Below, piece by piece: positions 44,828 through 54,908 of a stretch of DNA of 64,000 nucleotides. Source of the stretch: Kaistella treverensis (GTDB taxonomy: Bacteria > Bacteroidota > Bacteroidia > Flavobacteriales > Weeksellaceae). Both the position numbers and the translations under genes were made by a program. The notes beneath the pieces are model-generated. The model had not been told where the DNA came from. It saw only the letters and a program-made list of their open reading frames with translations, and did not search any database. Location: NCBI RefSeq assembly GCF_900114045.1, contig NZ_FORQ01000001.1, forward strand, positions 868,001-932,000, in the 5' to 3' direction. Numbering within the stretch: position 1 is the stretch's first letter; each line of letters begins with the position of its first letter.

Positions 44828-47800
44828 ATGAAACGCTTTTTAACTCTATTTCTAATCTTTCTGTGGAATGCTGCAATTTTTTCACAAACGGTTAAAATAT
44901 CTTGGGTGGGAAGTACAATTTTAGATTACGGCAGCGAAAAATTTACCGTTCCCTTTTTTACCGATAAAGGCTTTTCTTATGAAAATGCAAGCATTGCCTA
45001 TCGGCTGTCGCAGCCTTTTACCGAAACAACGAAAAAAATCACCAATTTTTCCTGGGAAAAAATTTCCAGTAAAGATTTATTCGACATTCAGTTTTACAGC
45101 TTACCAACTGAAAATAAATCTGATATCAGCAATTACACCAATCCATATTCTCAGGAAAAAACTACAAATTTTCGGGTAGAAACGTTAAAATATGAAAATG
45201 GAAATATTTACCGCCTGACTTCTTTTCAAATTACTGAGGAAGCCAACAGTGAAAAATATGCCGTTACATCGGCAAATTTTTTAAATTCGGAAAACCCGCT
45301 GAAATCCGGCACGTTCTATAAAATCAAGGTTGATAAATCGGGTATATTTAAAATAACTTCGAAATTTCTGCGTGACAACGGTATAAATATTTCCTCTTTT
45401 AATCTTAAAAATTTCCGGATTTACGGTAACGGCGGTGTGATGTTGCCAGAAAACAACCGCGATTTCCGATATGACCGACTTCAGGAAAACGCAATTCAGG
45501 TTGTAGGCGAAACCGATGGCGTCTGGAACGAAGAAGATTACGCGCTTTTTTATGCACAGGGACCGCACGGTTTTAACCTCTATAAAACCTCACCGAACAC
45601 CGCTTACAATGCAAACAAACGCATTGAAACCCGCACCGATGCTTCCGCGAACGTTATTAATATTTACGAAGATTTCGCCTATTATTATATTAATTTTGAC
45701 AAAGGCGTCGGCAAAAGAATTCAGATTTCAGATGAAGAATTGGGCGGTGAAACAATTACGCGTTATGATGCTTTCCAATACCTCAACGAAGAAAAATTCA
45801 ACCTGATGAAAATCGGGCGCATCTGGACTGGCGATGCTTTTACCGGTAACAAATCAGTGAGCTTCACTACCAATTCATTGATTCAGCCGACCGACGTAAT
45901 TAAATACCGCAGTCGTGTTATCGGTTTTCAATCACCCGGAAATAAAATTTCCATCAACATCAATAACCAAAATGAGCGTTCGTTTTCGCTTTCTTCCAGT
46001 GACAGAAGGCAGTTTGCGCCGATAATTTATTCCGGAACAGTAACAAACCTGCAGGGAAACCAGCTTACTTTCAATTATACACCCGACACTTCCAGCAATC
46101 CAAATGGTAAATTTTATTTCGACTATGCTGAAGTTCAGTATAAGGAAGATTTAAAATTTAACAATACCCAAATGAATTTCCGCAGCTTCGATATTGAAGC
46201 CGGAAGTGCAAAAAAATATACCTTCAACCTCACCGATGCAGGGGCTTTAGATCAAATCTGGGATGTTTCGGACCTGACCAATGCGGTTAAAAAAACAAAC
46301 AAAAGCGCGGGTTCAAATTTTAATTTTGCCTACACCGCCAACAATCACCAGTTTTCGAATGAGTTTGTAGCTTTCAAAAATTCCGAGGCATTTAGCCCTT
46401 TTTTTGTCGGAAAGATTGAAAACCAGGATTTAACAAATCTTCAGAATAACGATTATTTGATGCTAACTGTGCCGGAAATGACTGCGCAGGCGCAGCGTTT
46501 AGCAAAAACTTACGAAGGACAATATAATGTTGCGGTGGTTGATATAAATAAGGTTTACAATGAGTTCAGCAGCGGAAGCAAAGACATTACAGGTATCCGC
46601 GATTTTGTAACAAAGCTGAACACTGGAAAAAAACTGAAATATGTTTTTCTCCTCGGCGATACTTCCTATGATTTCCGAGGAAAAACTTATCCGGGATCTG
46701 ATATCGTTCCAAGTCATCAAAGTGAAGAAAGCGGAAATTATTCCGATTCTTTCGTTACGGATGATTATTTCGTGATGACAAGCCCGCAGTCCACAACTTC
46801 TACTTCCCTGTCGTCAACGCTTCCTGATTTACCGATCGGACGCTTGCCTGCCGCAAATGTTGCCGAAGCACAGCTTCTTATCGACAAAACTTTAGCTTAT
46901 AAAAATGCTCTGCCGGGACAGTCCACGCCGTTTGGTGAATGGCGCATGAAACTTGATTTCGTGGTTGATGACGACGCGGACAATGGCACACCGTTTCACA
47001 ACACCATGAATGCTTCTTTGGTAAATGTTTTTGAAAAAGGCCAGCGAAGTGAATATAATGTCCGGAAATTATATCTCGATGCTTTTCCCGCTGAAAATTC
47101 CGCGGGCGGTCAGCGTTATCCGCAGGTAAACCAAGCCATTTCAAATGATGTCGGGAACAGTCTTTATCTCTTCTATTTTGGTCATGGCGGGATTAATGGT
47201 TGGGCGCAGGAACGCGTTTTAACCATCGATCAAATCCAGAATTTCAGCAACTTCAATAATGTGTATTCGCGCTTTCCTTTGGTTTCTACCATCACGTGCG
47301 AGTTTACGCTTTGGGATGATCCCGGAACTTTTTCTGCCGGTGAACAGGTGATAAAATTAAAGCGTGGTGGCGCGGCTACCATGATTACCTCGAGCCGCGC
47401 GATTGGTGTAAACTACGGTGAAGAATTCACCACCATCTTCACCAAACATATTTTCGAGCTTAAAAACGATGATTTTTTAAATTTAGGTGATTCTTTTTTA
47501 CAGGCGAAAATTGAAAAAGGACCGTCATCCGACCATTTAAAAGTAAATTTTTTGGGTGATCCTGCGTCAAAATTAAGCCGCCCGGAAAGGTTAATCGCTA
47601 TCGATAATATAGATTCGCCAGTGAAAGATAAAATCCGCGCGCTGGATTTTGTAAAAGTTAACGGACATATCAAAAAAGCTGACGGAAGTATCGACACCAA
47701 TTTCAATGGCAGAGTGGCGGTAAATATTTTCGACAAAAAGCTTCAAAAGAAAACACTGAACAACGATGGCAGCCCGCTTTTAACACCGGTTCTGACCTAT

Positions 47801-48721
47801 ACCGAAGAAGGCAGCCCGATTGTGAAATCTTCGGGAATCGCAAAAAATGGTGCTTTTAGCGTCGAATTTTATGTGCCGAAAGACATTAACTATGAAGACG
47901 GAAACGGCAGAATGTTGGTGTATGCAGACAACAAACAATTCGATGTTTTTGAAAATCAAACTCAGAAAATCGGTGGAATTAATCCGGCGAGCATTAATGA
48001 TCAGGATCCTCCGAAAGTCCAATTATTCATGAACAATACCAATTTCGCCGATGGCGGAATTACCGACCAAAACCCGCTTTTCTTAGCGTGCATTACCGAT
48101 AATACCGGAATAAATTCAACCGGCGCAGGAATTGGCCATGATGTAACGGTAATTTTGGACGGAAAAATTATCGAAACAGTGGTTTTAAATGATTTTTATT
48201 TTTCCGGTGATGGCAATGGCTGCACAAACCCGTCACTTTCGGATTATCAGAAAGGAAATGTGAGTTATCCTTTCCGTAATTTGGAACCCGGAAATCATCA
48301 ACTTACGTTTAAAGTCTGGGACATCAACAATAATTCCACCACCACTACGTTAAACTTTATAGTTAACGACGAAGCCGAGCAGAAATTAATTGTTAACAAA
48401 CTCTTAAATTGGCCTAATCCTTTCACTAACAAAACATATGTTCAGTTTGAGCATAATTGCGACGATCTTTTAGATGTTAATGTGCAGATTTACACCATAA
48501 CCGGCAAGTTGGTCCGAACTTTGAGTAACGTGGTGACCGCAGAACCGTTTTTACAGGGTTTCAGAACACCAAGAACGGCAATTGAATGGGACGGCAGAGA
48601 TGATTTTGGTGATGCGGTAGGAAAAGGAACTTATATATTTAAAATTTTCGCGCGGAGCCAAAACCAGGACAAATGTAAGGGCAGCGCCACCGCGGTAGAA
48701 AAAATGGTTTTATTGAAGTAA
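44828..48721 (+). CDS. porU: Type IX secretion system sortase PorU
   Basis: A 1297-residue protein with a signal peptide (about 1-20) and a gingipain-like C25 peptidase domain. The catalytic pair is His786 (YFGHGGINGW) and Cys824 (STITCEFTLWDDP). A C-terminal T9SS-type domain ends VEKMVLLK. PorU removes the C-terminal domain of T9SS cargo and links cargo to surface lipopolysaccharide. The S8 protease earlier in this window carries such a domain. porV follows 26 bp downstream, an operon order conserved in Flavobacteriia. Confidence 0.95.
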   Translation: MKRFLTLFLIFLWNAAIFSQTVKISWVGSTILDYGSEKFTVPFFTDKGFSYENASIAYRLSQPFTETTKKITNFSWEKISSKDLFDIQFYSLPTENKSDISNYTNPYSQEKTTNFRVETLKYENGNIYRLTSFQITEEANSEKYAVTSANFLNSENPLKSGTFYKIKVDKSGIFKITSKFLRDNGINISSFNLKNFRIYGNGGVMLPENNRDFRYDRLQENAIQVVGETDGVWNEEDYALFYAQGPHGFNLYKTSPNTAYNANKRIETRTDASANVINIYEDFAYYYINFDKGVGKRIQISDEELGGETITRYDAFQYLNEEKFNLMKIGRIWTGDAFTGNKSVSFTTNSLIQPTDVIKYRSRVIGFQSPGNKISININNQNERSFSLSSSDRRQFAPIIYSGTVTNLQGNQLTFNYTPDTSSNPNGKFYFDYAEVQYKEDLKFNNTQMNFRSFDIEAGSAKKYTFNLTDAGALDQIWDVSDLTNAVKKTNKSAGSNFNFAYTANNHQFSNEFVAFKNSEAFSPFFVGKIENQDLTNLQNNDYLMLTVPEMTAQAQRLAKTYEGQYNVAVVDINKVYNEFSSGSKDITGIRDFVTKLNTGKKLKYVFLLGDTSYDFRGKTYPGSDIVPSHQSEESGNYSDSFVTDDYFVMTSPQSTTSTSLSSTLPDLPIGRLPAANVAEAQLLIDKTLAYKNALPGQSTPFGEWRMKLDFVVDDDADNGTPFHNTMNASLVNVFEKGQRSEYNVRKLYLDAFPAENSAGGQRYPQVNQAISNDVGNSLYLFYFGHGGINGWAQERVLTIDQIQNFSNFNNVYSRFPLVSTITCEFTLWDDPGTFSAGEQVIKLKRGGAATMITSSRAIGVNYGEEFTTIFTKHIFELKNDDFLNLGDSFLQAKIEKGPSSDHLKVNFLGDPASKLSRPERLIAIDNIDSPVKDKIRALDFVKVNGHIKKADGSIDTNFNGRVAVNIFDKKLQKKTLNNDGSPLLTPVLTYTEEGSPIVKSSGIAKNGAFSVEFYVPKDINYEDGNGRMLVYADNKQFDVFENQTQKIGGINPASINDQDPPKVQLFMNNTNFADGGITDQNPLFLACITDNTGINSTGAGIGHDVTVILDGKIIETVVLNDFYFSGDGNGCTNPSLSDYQKGNVSYPFRNLEPGNHQLTFKVWDINNNSTTTTLNFIVNDEAEQKLIVNKLLNWPNPFTNKTYVQFEHNCDDLLDVNVQIYTITGKLVRTLSNVVTAEPFLQGFRTPRTAIEWDGRDDFGDAVGKGTYIFKIFARSQNQDKCKGSATAVEKMVLLK

Positions 48722-48747
48722 AAAAGACATTTAAAAAAATAAACTAT

Positions 48748-49881
48748 ATGAAAATAATTACAAAAGCTTTCCTAACCTTGGGATTGGGGATGGGAATGCT
48801 GACTTTCGGGCAGCAAATCAGCAGAATTCAGCCGGTGCTTACCGGTGCACCATTCCTCCGCATTTCGCCGGACGCGCGCGCGGGTGGTATGGGAGATCAG
48901 GGTGTTGCTACAACAAGTGATGCTTTTTCGCAGTTCTGGAATGCCGCAAAATATCCCTTCAGCAAAACAACGTCTGCAGTCGGGTTTACGTACACCCCTT
49001 ATCTGAATAAACTTACCAACGACGTATTTCTTTTGTATGGCGCATATCACCAGTTTTTGGGTGAAGAAGAACGCTCTACCATTTCAGCAAGTATTTACTA
49101 TTTCAATATGGGTTCGGTGGACTTAACAAGCTATGTTGGTGGTGAAATTCAGCAGGGCGGAACAATTAAGCCTAATGAATTTTCATTCGATTTGGCTTAT
49201 GGATTGAAATTATCCGACACCTATTCAATGGCGGTTACCGGACGATACATCCGCTCCGATTTATCCGGCGGAATTGGTTCCGACAACACCCTGAAACCTG
49301 CAAATTCTTTTGCGGTAGATGTCTCCGGCTACTACGAGGGTCGTAAACATCAATCTTTTGGTGATTATGAAGGCCGCGCACGGGGTGGTTTTGCGATTCA
49401 GAATTTAGGTCCCCGACTCGACTATACCGGTGATGAAGAATCCAGGTCTTACCTGCCGACCATGGCGAGATTAGGTGCGGGTTACGATGTTTATATCGAT
49501 GATTTAAACCGTGTTGGTTTAAGCGTAGAAGCTTCAAAATTGCTTGTTCCCGGACCGGATGAAAGCGGAAACGTTCCGAATGTTGGTGTTATCGAAGGCA
49601 TCGGTAATTCCTTCAGCAACCCAAAAAGCACCATGATCAGCGGCGCTTTGGAATACGAATATGACAATGCATTCGCTCTGCGCACCGGCTATTTTCAGGA
49701 AAGTCCGGAACAGGGCGGCCGACAGTATGCTACTGTTGGTATCGGTTTGAAATACCAGTCTTTCGGTTTGGATATGTCTTACCTCATCAACACTTCCAAA
49801 GTAAATTCCGCACTTGACAATACGTTAAGATTTGGTCTCACGTGGAATATTGGCGAACCATCCGCAAATTCAGATTTCTAA
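48748..49881 (+). CDS. porV: T9SS outer membrane protein PorV (LptO)
   Basis: A 377-residue FadL-like outer-membrane beta-barrel with a signal peptide (about 1-22, ending TFGQQ). It has the PorV start GAPFLRISPDARAGGMGDQG and a barrel-like ending LRFGLTWNIG. PorV shuttles cargo from the translocon and works with PorU in the attachment complex. Co-transcribed with porU; a terminator follows. Confidence 0.95.
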   Translation: MKIITKAFLTLGLGMGMLTFGQQISRIQPVLTGAPFLRISPDARAGGMGDQGVATTSDAFSQFWNAAKYPFSKTTSAVGFTYTPYLNKLTNDVFLLYGAYHQFLGEEERSTISASIYYFNMGSVDLTSYVGGEIQQGGTIKPNEFSFDLAYGLKLSDTYSMAVTGRYIRSDLSGGIGSDNTLKPANSFAVDVSGYYEGRKHQSFGDYEGRARGGFAIQNLGPRLDYTGDEESRSYLPTMARLGAGYDVYIDDLNRVGLSVEASKLLVPGPDESGNVPNVGVIEGIGNSFSNPKSTMISGALEYEYDNAFALRTGYFQESPEQGGRQYATVGIGLKYQSFGLDMSYLINTSKVNSALDNTLRFGLTWNIGEPSANSDF

Positions 49882-49900
49882 AAATTAATATTTAAAATAG

Positions 49901-49928
49901 AAAAGCTCCAGAAAATGGGGCTTTTTTT
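49901..49928 (+). terminator. Terminator of porU-porV
   Basis: AAAAGCTCC / GGGGCTTTT (one G-U pair) with T7 tail. Confidence 0.75.
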
Positions 49929-49942
49929 AGGACTTAAAAGTT

Positions 49943-49950
49943 TAAATTTG
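49943..49950 (+). promoter_or_regulatory. Candidate -7 box of the FUSC gene, predicted leaderless
   Basis: TAAATTTG followed by TGTT and then the ATG at 49955. Confidence 0.5.
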
Positions 49951-49954
49951 TGTT

Positions 49955-52216
49955 ATGAACTACGCCACGGAACTAAAAAAATTTGCCACAAGCCAGTCAA
50001 TTTACTCGGCAGTACGAATTTCTTTTGCTATAGTTCTACCAAGTCTTATTTTGGCGCATTTCGGTTTATTAAAAGAATATTTTCTGTTTCCCCTCGCTAC
50101 GAGTTTTGTAGGATTAACCGATCAGGCGGGACCATTTATTCGCCGCAGAAATGCCCTAATTTTGGCAATTATCTCATTCTTTATTGTCTCGGTTATTGCG
50201 GGTTTAATTAAAAATTTTCCCATTCTCATTTACCCTGAAATCATCATTTTCGGAATCTTTTTTACCATGATTGGTGTGTACGGGCAGCGGCTTGCAGCAG
50301 TCGGCGCGCTCTCACTTGTGGTGCTTGGGATTTTTATTGACGGACATTTAACCGGTGAAAATATCGTTAAAAGTTCGCTGATTTTTTTGGCGGGTTCCGT
50401 GTGCTATTTTCTCATTTTTCTGTTGGTTTCTAAAATTCAGCCCTACAAATTAGCCGGCCAGATGATCGGCGAAAATTACCTGGAGTTGGCAAAATATCTT
50501 TCTTTAAAATCAAAATTTTATCTGAAAGATCCAAATTACGACCAGCTTTACGCCCAAATAATTTCACAGCAGATTTCCATTAAAAACCTTCAGGAAGAAA
50601 CGCGCGAAACCGTTTTTAAAACCCGGAAAATCGTCAACGAATCCACCACAACAAGCCGCTTGTTGATGCTGATGTTTCTGAATTCCATTGATTTACACGA
50701 AAAGTTGATGACTTCTGAAAGCGATTACAGAAAGGTTCAGGAAAATTTCGGCGCTTCGGGTTTCCTTTTTTCTCTAGGTGAATATCTCGAAAAACTTTCC
50801 GAGGAAATGAGCAATATCGGAATCGCTTTACAGAGCGGCGCGCGCGCAAAACCTTTGCGAAATATCGATGAATTGCTTGAAAATATTTACAACGAATATT
50901 TCAACCTGCGCAACAGCAAACTTAATCCCGAGACGCTGGAGGATTTTATGACGCTGCGCTTGATTTTGAACAGAATTACCGGAATTTCGGACGATATCAA
51001 AACCATCTACAGAGTTTTCAGCCAGGACATAAAACTTGCAAAAAGTCTTTCAACCGGCTTGGATTATCAAAAATTTGTCACTAAGGAAGAAAAACTGAAC
51101 ATCAAAGTTTTGCTTGCGAACATTTCACTGAAATCTTCGCATTTCCGGCATGCTGTTCGCGTGACGGTTGCGTTGGTCATCGGTTATTTTATTTCACAGC
51201 TTGAGTTTCTTGGCATCGGGCATTCGTATTGGGTTTTTATTACCATCGTAGCGATTTTGCGCCCTGCTTACGCAACAACCAAACACCGAAATCTACTGAG
51301 GTTGTACGGAACTGTAGCGGGCGCGGTGGTGGCTTATGGCATCCTTTATTTTATTCCAAATCAAAACGCGCTTTTTTTCCTTTTTCTATTGGCGATGATT
51401 TTGTGTTTTACATTTTTGAAAACCAAATATTCCTGGGCCGTATTTTTTATGACGATTTACGTGTTTCTCGCTTTTAATATTTTGAAACCTGGAAATCTCA
51501 ATGCCATTTTTAAAGACCGGATTCTGGATACTGTAATAGCTGGAATTGTTGCCTACCTGGTTTCCTATTTTGTGCTTCCGGTTTGGGAACATACCAAAAA
51601 TCTGGATTTTATGAAAAGATCGGCGAAAAGCAACCAAAAATACTTTTCAGCAGCAATGGCTTATTTTCTAAATGAAAAAATCGACGTTCAGGATTACAAA
51701 CTTTCGCGAAAATATGCGATGATTGATTTGGCAAATCTGTCGGACAACTTTCAGCGCATGATTTCCGACCCGAAAAACCAGCAGAAAAAACTGGAGCAAC
51801 TTCATCAGTTCGTCATCACTTCGCATCTTATTACCGCCTATATCGCATCTTTTTCCCAATATTCCGAAACGGCAAAAAACTATTCAGAAATCGATTTTGA
51901 AGGCTGGGATTTAAAAATTTCCGCAGAACTCCGCAGAATAAATCTTTTGCTGGAACAGAAAAGTGCTGACAAAACCATTCTGGAAGAAAGCAAATTAGAC
52001 CCGAACGACACGGTAGAAAATCTTTTGGAAAACCGAAAAAAAGAGCTTCAGGAGAACGAATTTTTTGACCGCCGGGATCCCGGCAGAATCACGCATTTAA
52101 CCGAATTAAAAAACCTGAAAGAAATCCTGGAACTCATCTACGACGTAGCAAAAGAACAACGGAAAGTTGTTGAAAAGCTTGACATTGAACCTCAGACCAC
52201 GATTGTGATGCAGTAA
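49955..52216 (+). CDS. FUSC-family (YccS/YhfK-like) inner membrane protein
   Basis: A 753-residue protein with two clusters of about six membrane helices (about 20-165 and 395-530), each followed by a cytosolic helical region, the architecture of YccS/YhfK and fusaric-acid-resistance-type proteins. The second cluster has the family pattern RVTVALVIGYFISQLEFLG and YWVFITIVAILRPAYATTKHR. Thought to export aromatic acids or other toxic compounds, but the substrate is unknown. Its 3' end overlaps the convergent phosphopantetheinyl transferase gene by 25 bp. Confidence 0.85.
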   Translation: MNYATELKKFATSQSIYSAVRISFAIVLPSLILAHFGLLKEYFLFPLATSFVGLTDQAGPFIRRRNALILAIISFFIVSVIAGLIKNFPILIYPEIIIFGIFFTMIGVYGQRLAAVGALSLVVLGIFIDGHLTGENIVKSSLIFLAGSVCYFLIFLLVSKIQPYKLAGQMIGENYLELAKYLSLKSKFYLKDPNYDQLYAQIISQQISIKNLQEETRETVFKTRKIVNESTTTSRLLMLMFLNSIDLHEKLMTSESDYRKVQENFGASGFLFSLGEYLEKLSEEMSNIGIALQSGARAKPLRNIDELLENIYNEYFNLRNSKLNPETLEDFMTLRLILNRITGISDDIKTIYRVFSQDIKLAKSLSTGLDYQKFVTKEEKLNIKVLLANISLKSSHFRHAVRVTVALVIGYFISQLEFLGIGHSYWVFITIVAILRPAYATTKHRNLLRLYGTVAGAVVAYGILYFIPNQNALFFLFLLAMILCFTFLKTKYSWAVFFMTIYVFLAFNILKPGNLNAIFKDRILDTVIAGIVAYLVSYFVLPVWEHTKNLDFMKRSAKSNQKYFSAAMAYFLNEKIDVQDYKLSRKYAMIDLANLSDNFQRMISDPKNQQKKLEQLHQFVITSHLITAYIASFSQYSETAKNYSEIDFEGWDLKISAELRRINLLLEQKSADKTILEESKLDPNDTVENLLENRKKELQENEFFDRRDPGRITHLTELKNLKEILELIYDVAKEQRKVVEKLDIEPQTTIVMQ

Positions 52217-52803
52217 TTTTCGTAAAACTCCACCCGGGCTTCAAATAAATCAGAAACTTTGTCATCATGCACGCGGCACTGGATATTGTACGGAAAATCC
52301 AGGCTGAAAGGTTTCACCTCGTAATGTTTTTTCAATGACCAGTAATTGGAATGATGGATTTTGTACAGACTTTCCTTTAAAGACCAAATCACGGTTAAAT
52401 AAGCCGTTTCTTTTTCTTTTTCAATGAAGTGCGTTTCCTCTTCATAAATAAATTTGTGCTTGATCCGTTTGATTTTATCGTTAAATGGCTCGATATCGAT
52501 TCCGATTTTTTCTTTAGAAATAGCAAGCGCCGCGTACGGAAAAGAATGCGTTACAGAAATTTCATAATCTGCCGGCTGCAGAAAAGGCTCGCGGTCTTTG
52601 TACAAAATTTGGTGATCAGGCAAAATGGATTTCAAAATTTTACGTACCAGCAAAAGTTCTTTCAGTTTTATCGGATGATAATCTTTTACTTTTTCAAAAT
52701 TTTCTTTTTCAAGAAGCAAATGCGGATCAAGTGATTCTTTTTCGTTGAATTTCCAAAGCAGTACAATTGCCTTTTCATCGGAAAAATCTCGGTACAGCGG
52801 CAT
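52192..52803 (-). CDS. 4'-phosphopantetheinyl transferase superfamily protein
   Basis: A 203-residue Sfp/AcpT-like enzyme with the magnesium- and CoA-binding motifs IGIDIEPF (about 103-110) and WSLKESLYK (about 145-153). It moves phosphopantetheine from CoA to a carrier protein. The short form suggests an AcpT- or HetI-like role. No carrier-protein or NRPS/PKS gene is nearby. The ATG at 52803 was chosen over a TTG 36 bases upstream because that TTG overlaps the divergent ahcY promoter. Confidence 0.85.
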   Translation of the reverse strand: MPLYRDFSDEKAIVLLWKFNEKESLDPHLLLEKENFEKVKDYHPIKLKELLLVRKILKSILPDHQILYKDREPFLQPADYEISVTHSFPYAALAISKEKIGIDIEPFNDKIKRIKHKFIYEEETHFIEKEKETAYLTVIWSLKESLYKIHHSNYWSLKKHYEVKPFSLDFPYNIQCRVHDDKVSDLFEARVEFYENYCITIVV

Positions 52804-52804
52804 A

Positions 52805-52836
52805 TTTTGTAGTGGAGGATTTAGTTCGTAAATTTG
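52805..52836 (+). promoter_or_regulatory. Promoter of ahcY
   Basis: TTTTG (52805-52809), 19 bp, TAAATTTG (52829-52836), a full Bacteroidetes promoter; the ATG follows 20 bp later. Confidence 0.75.
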
Positions 52837-52855
52837 CAAAAATTATTTCAATTAG

Positions 52856-54169
52856 ATGGAAAGCACAACACAATACATTCCTTATAAAGTTAAGGACATT
52901 TCATTAGCCGAATACGGCAGAAAAGAAATACACCTTGCAGAAGCAGAAATGCCAGGATTGATGGCGATTCGCGAAGAGTACGGTCCAACCCAGCCGCTGA
53001 AAGGCGCCAGAATTGCGGGCTGTCTTCACATGACCATCCAAACTGCGGTTTTAATCGAAACTTTGGTCGCTTTGGGCGCTGATGTTACTTGGTCTTCATG
53101 TAATATTTTTTCCACTCAGGATCACGCAGCAGCAGCAATCGCAGCAGCCGGAATTCCGGTTTACGCGTGGAAAGGTATGACCGAAGAAGAATTTGAATGG
53201 TGTATCGAACAAACCGTATTTTTCGGTGAAGACAGAAAACCATTAAACCTTATTTTAGATGACGGTGGAGATTTAACCAACTTGGTTTTCGATAAATATC
53301 CGGAATTAACCGCTGAAATTAAAGGACTTTCCGAGGAAACCACAACCGGAGTACACAGACTTTACGAAAGAATGAAAAACGGAACTTTGGTAATGCCGGC
53401 AATCAACGTGAATGATTCCGTAACCAAATCGAAGTTCGACAACAAATACGGCTGTAGAGAATCTGCAGTTGACGCAATTCGACGCGCTACCGACACCATG
53501 TTGGCGGGAAAAAGAGTTGTAGTTTGTGGTTACGGTGATGTTGGTAAAGGTACTGCGGCTTCTTTCCGTGGCGCTGGTTCAATTGTTACCGTTACCGAAA
53601 TTGATCCGATTTGTGCTTTACAGGCTGCGATGGAAGGTTATGAAGTTAAAAAACTCGACACCGTAGTTGGAACTGCTGACATCGTGATTACCACCACCGG
53701 AAATTACAATATCGTTCAGGCAGAGCATTTCAAAAAAATGAAAGATAAAACCATCGTTTGTAACATCGGCCACTTCGATAACGAGCTTGATATGGCGTGG
53801 TTGAACAAAAATTACGGCGATACCAAATACGAAGTAAAACCGCAGGTTGACGTGTACAACATCGACGGTAAAGAAATCATCATTTTGGCTGAAGGCCGAT
53901 TGGTAAACTTAGGTTGTGCCACCGGTCACCCAAGTTTTGTGATGAGTAACTCTTTCACCAACCAAACTTTGGCACAGATCGAATTGTGGACAAACAACGA
54001 TGCTTACGAAAATGCAGTTTACACTTTGCCAAAACATTTGGATGAAAAAGTTGCGGCTTTACACCTGAAAAAATTGGGTGTTGAATTGGAAACTTTAACC
54101 GAAGAACAGGCAAAATATATCGGAGTTACGGTTGACGGTCCTTTCAAACCGGAATATTACAGATATTAA
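52856..54169 (+). CDS. ahcY: S-adenosyl-L-homocysteine hydrolase
   Basis: A 437-residue cytosolic enzyme with [18 protein letters not shown] (substrate lysine and aspartate region), the NAD loop [15 protein letters not shown] (about 222-236) and the typical C-terminus [10 protein letters not shown]. It splits S-adenosylhomocysteine to adenosine and homocysteine, recycling the product of SAM methylation. Strong promoter and terminator on either side; monocistronic and probably highly expressed. Confidence 0.97.
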   Translation: MESTTQYIPYKVKDISLAEYGRKEIHLAEAEMPGLMAIREEYGPTQPLKGARIAGCLHMTIQTAVLIETLVALGADVTWSSCNIFSTQDHAAAAIAAAGIPVYAWKGMTEEEFEWCIEQTVFFGEDRKPLNLILDDGGDLTNLVFDKYPELTAEIKGLSEETTTGVHRLYERMKNGTLVMPAINVNDSVTKSKFDNKYGCRESAVDAIRRATDTMLAGKRVVVCGYGDVGKGTAASFRGAGSIVTVTEIDPICALQAAMEGYEVKKLDTVVGTADIVITTTGNYNIVQAEHFKKMKDKTIVCNIGHFDNELDMAWLNKNYGDTKYEVKPQVDVYNIDGKEIIILAEGRLVNLGCATGHPSFVMSNSFTNQTLAQIELWTNNDAYENAVYTLPKHLDEKVAALHLKKLGVELETLTEEQAKYIGVTVDGPFKPEYYRY

Positions 54170-54187
54170 TTCTGAGATTACAAAAGC

Positions 54188-54219
54188 AAAAAAAACGGTC
54201 AATTAAGGCCGTTTTTTTT
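54188..54219 (+). terminator. Terminator of ahcY
   Basis: A7-ACGG / CCGT-T7 around a 10-nt loop; related in sequence to the palindromic repeat family. Confidence 0.7.
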
Positions 54220-54298
54220 GTTTAAAATTCTATGAAGTGATTTTTATTTGGTTTAAAATTCCCGTGTTCATCAAAATTTTGGTAAATTTAAACACCTG

Positions 54299-54412
54299 AA
54301 AAATTCCCTGCTATTTGACCATTTTTTTCAAATTTCATTTTTAAAGCAAAAAAATTCGGTGCATTTTAACCAATTTTTTCTAAAAAAATGCCGTTTTAAC
54401 CCGGAATTTTTT
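54299..54412. repeat. Three copies of the dispersed palindrome in tandem
   Basis: Copies at 54299-54328, 54348-54379 and 54382-54412 fill the gap between ahcY and the hemerythrin gene. The cores (CCTGCTATTTGACC, CGGTGCATTTTAACC, GCCGTTTTAACCCGG) differ while the A/T flanks are kept, so the copies have diverged. No gene in the gap. Confidence 0.6.
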
Positions 54413-54434
54413 AAAATTACAAAAATAAAAGTTT

Positions 54435-54881
54435 ATGAAAAGACACGAAGCGTTGGTACAACTCAGCCGCGATCACCATTTTGGCTTACTGCTTTGCTGG
54501 AAACTGAAAGAAGGTTTGAAAAGAGAAATTTCCGTGGAAAGAATGGAAAAATATATCCAGCTTTTTTATCAGCAGAATTTAAAACCACATTTTGCGGAAG
54601 AAGAAGATTCTATTTTTAAAGTTTTGGGCGAAGACCATCCGATGATTAAAGAAGCGATGTCGCAACACCAGACTTTCCATAAAATGATTGATGAAGGTTT
54701 TTCCACACCGGAAGAAATTGAAAAATTTCGGGCTTTGCTGGAACTTCACATCCGAACTGAAGAGCGCGAAATTTTCCCTGAAATCGAAAGACAGGCAACC
54801 TACGAGCAGCTGCAAAATCTTTTGGCGATGAATTATCCCGAACTGAAAGAACCCGATTACGACGATATTTTCTGGAAATAA
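54435..54881 (+). CDS. Hemerythrin-domain protein
   Basis: A 148-residue four-helix-bundle protein. Metal-ligand residues are visible: His14-His15 (SRDHHFG), His52 and Glu56 (LKPHFAEEED), His77/His81 (MSQHQTFHKM), and His108 with Glu113 (LHIRTEERE). A di-iron centre could bind oxygen or nitric oxide, or store iron. No regulator is adjacent. Convergent with the DEAD-box gene, 27 bp apart. Confidence 0.85.
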   Translation: MKRHEALVQLSRDHHFGLLLCWKLKEGLKREISVERMEKYIQLFYQQNLKPHFAEEEDSIFKVLGEDHPMIKEAMSQHQTFHKMIDEGFSTPEEIEKFRALLELHIRTEEREIFPEIERQATYEQLQNLLAMNYPELKEPDYDDIFWK

Positions 54882-54908
54882 TCTGAACTGAAATCCAAAA
54901 TCAAAAGC

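Noticed and set aside
49915-50211. 98-codon plus-strand ORF at the start of the FUSC gene
   Set aside because: Shares the region with the FUSC gene in another frame and begins inside the porV terminator.
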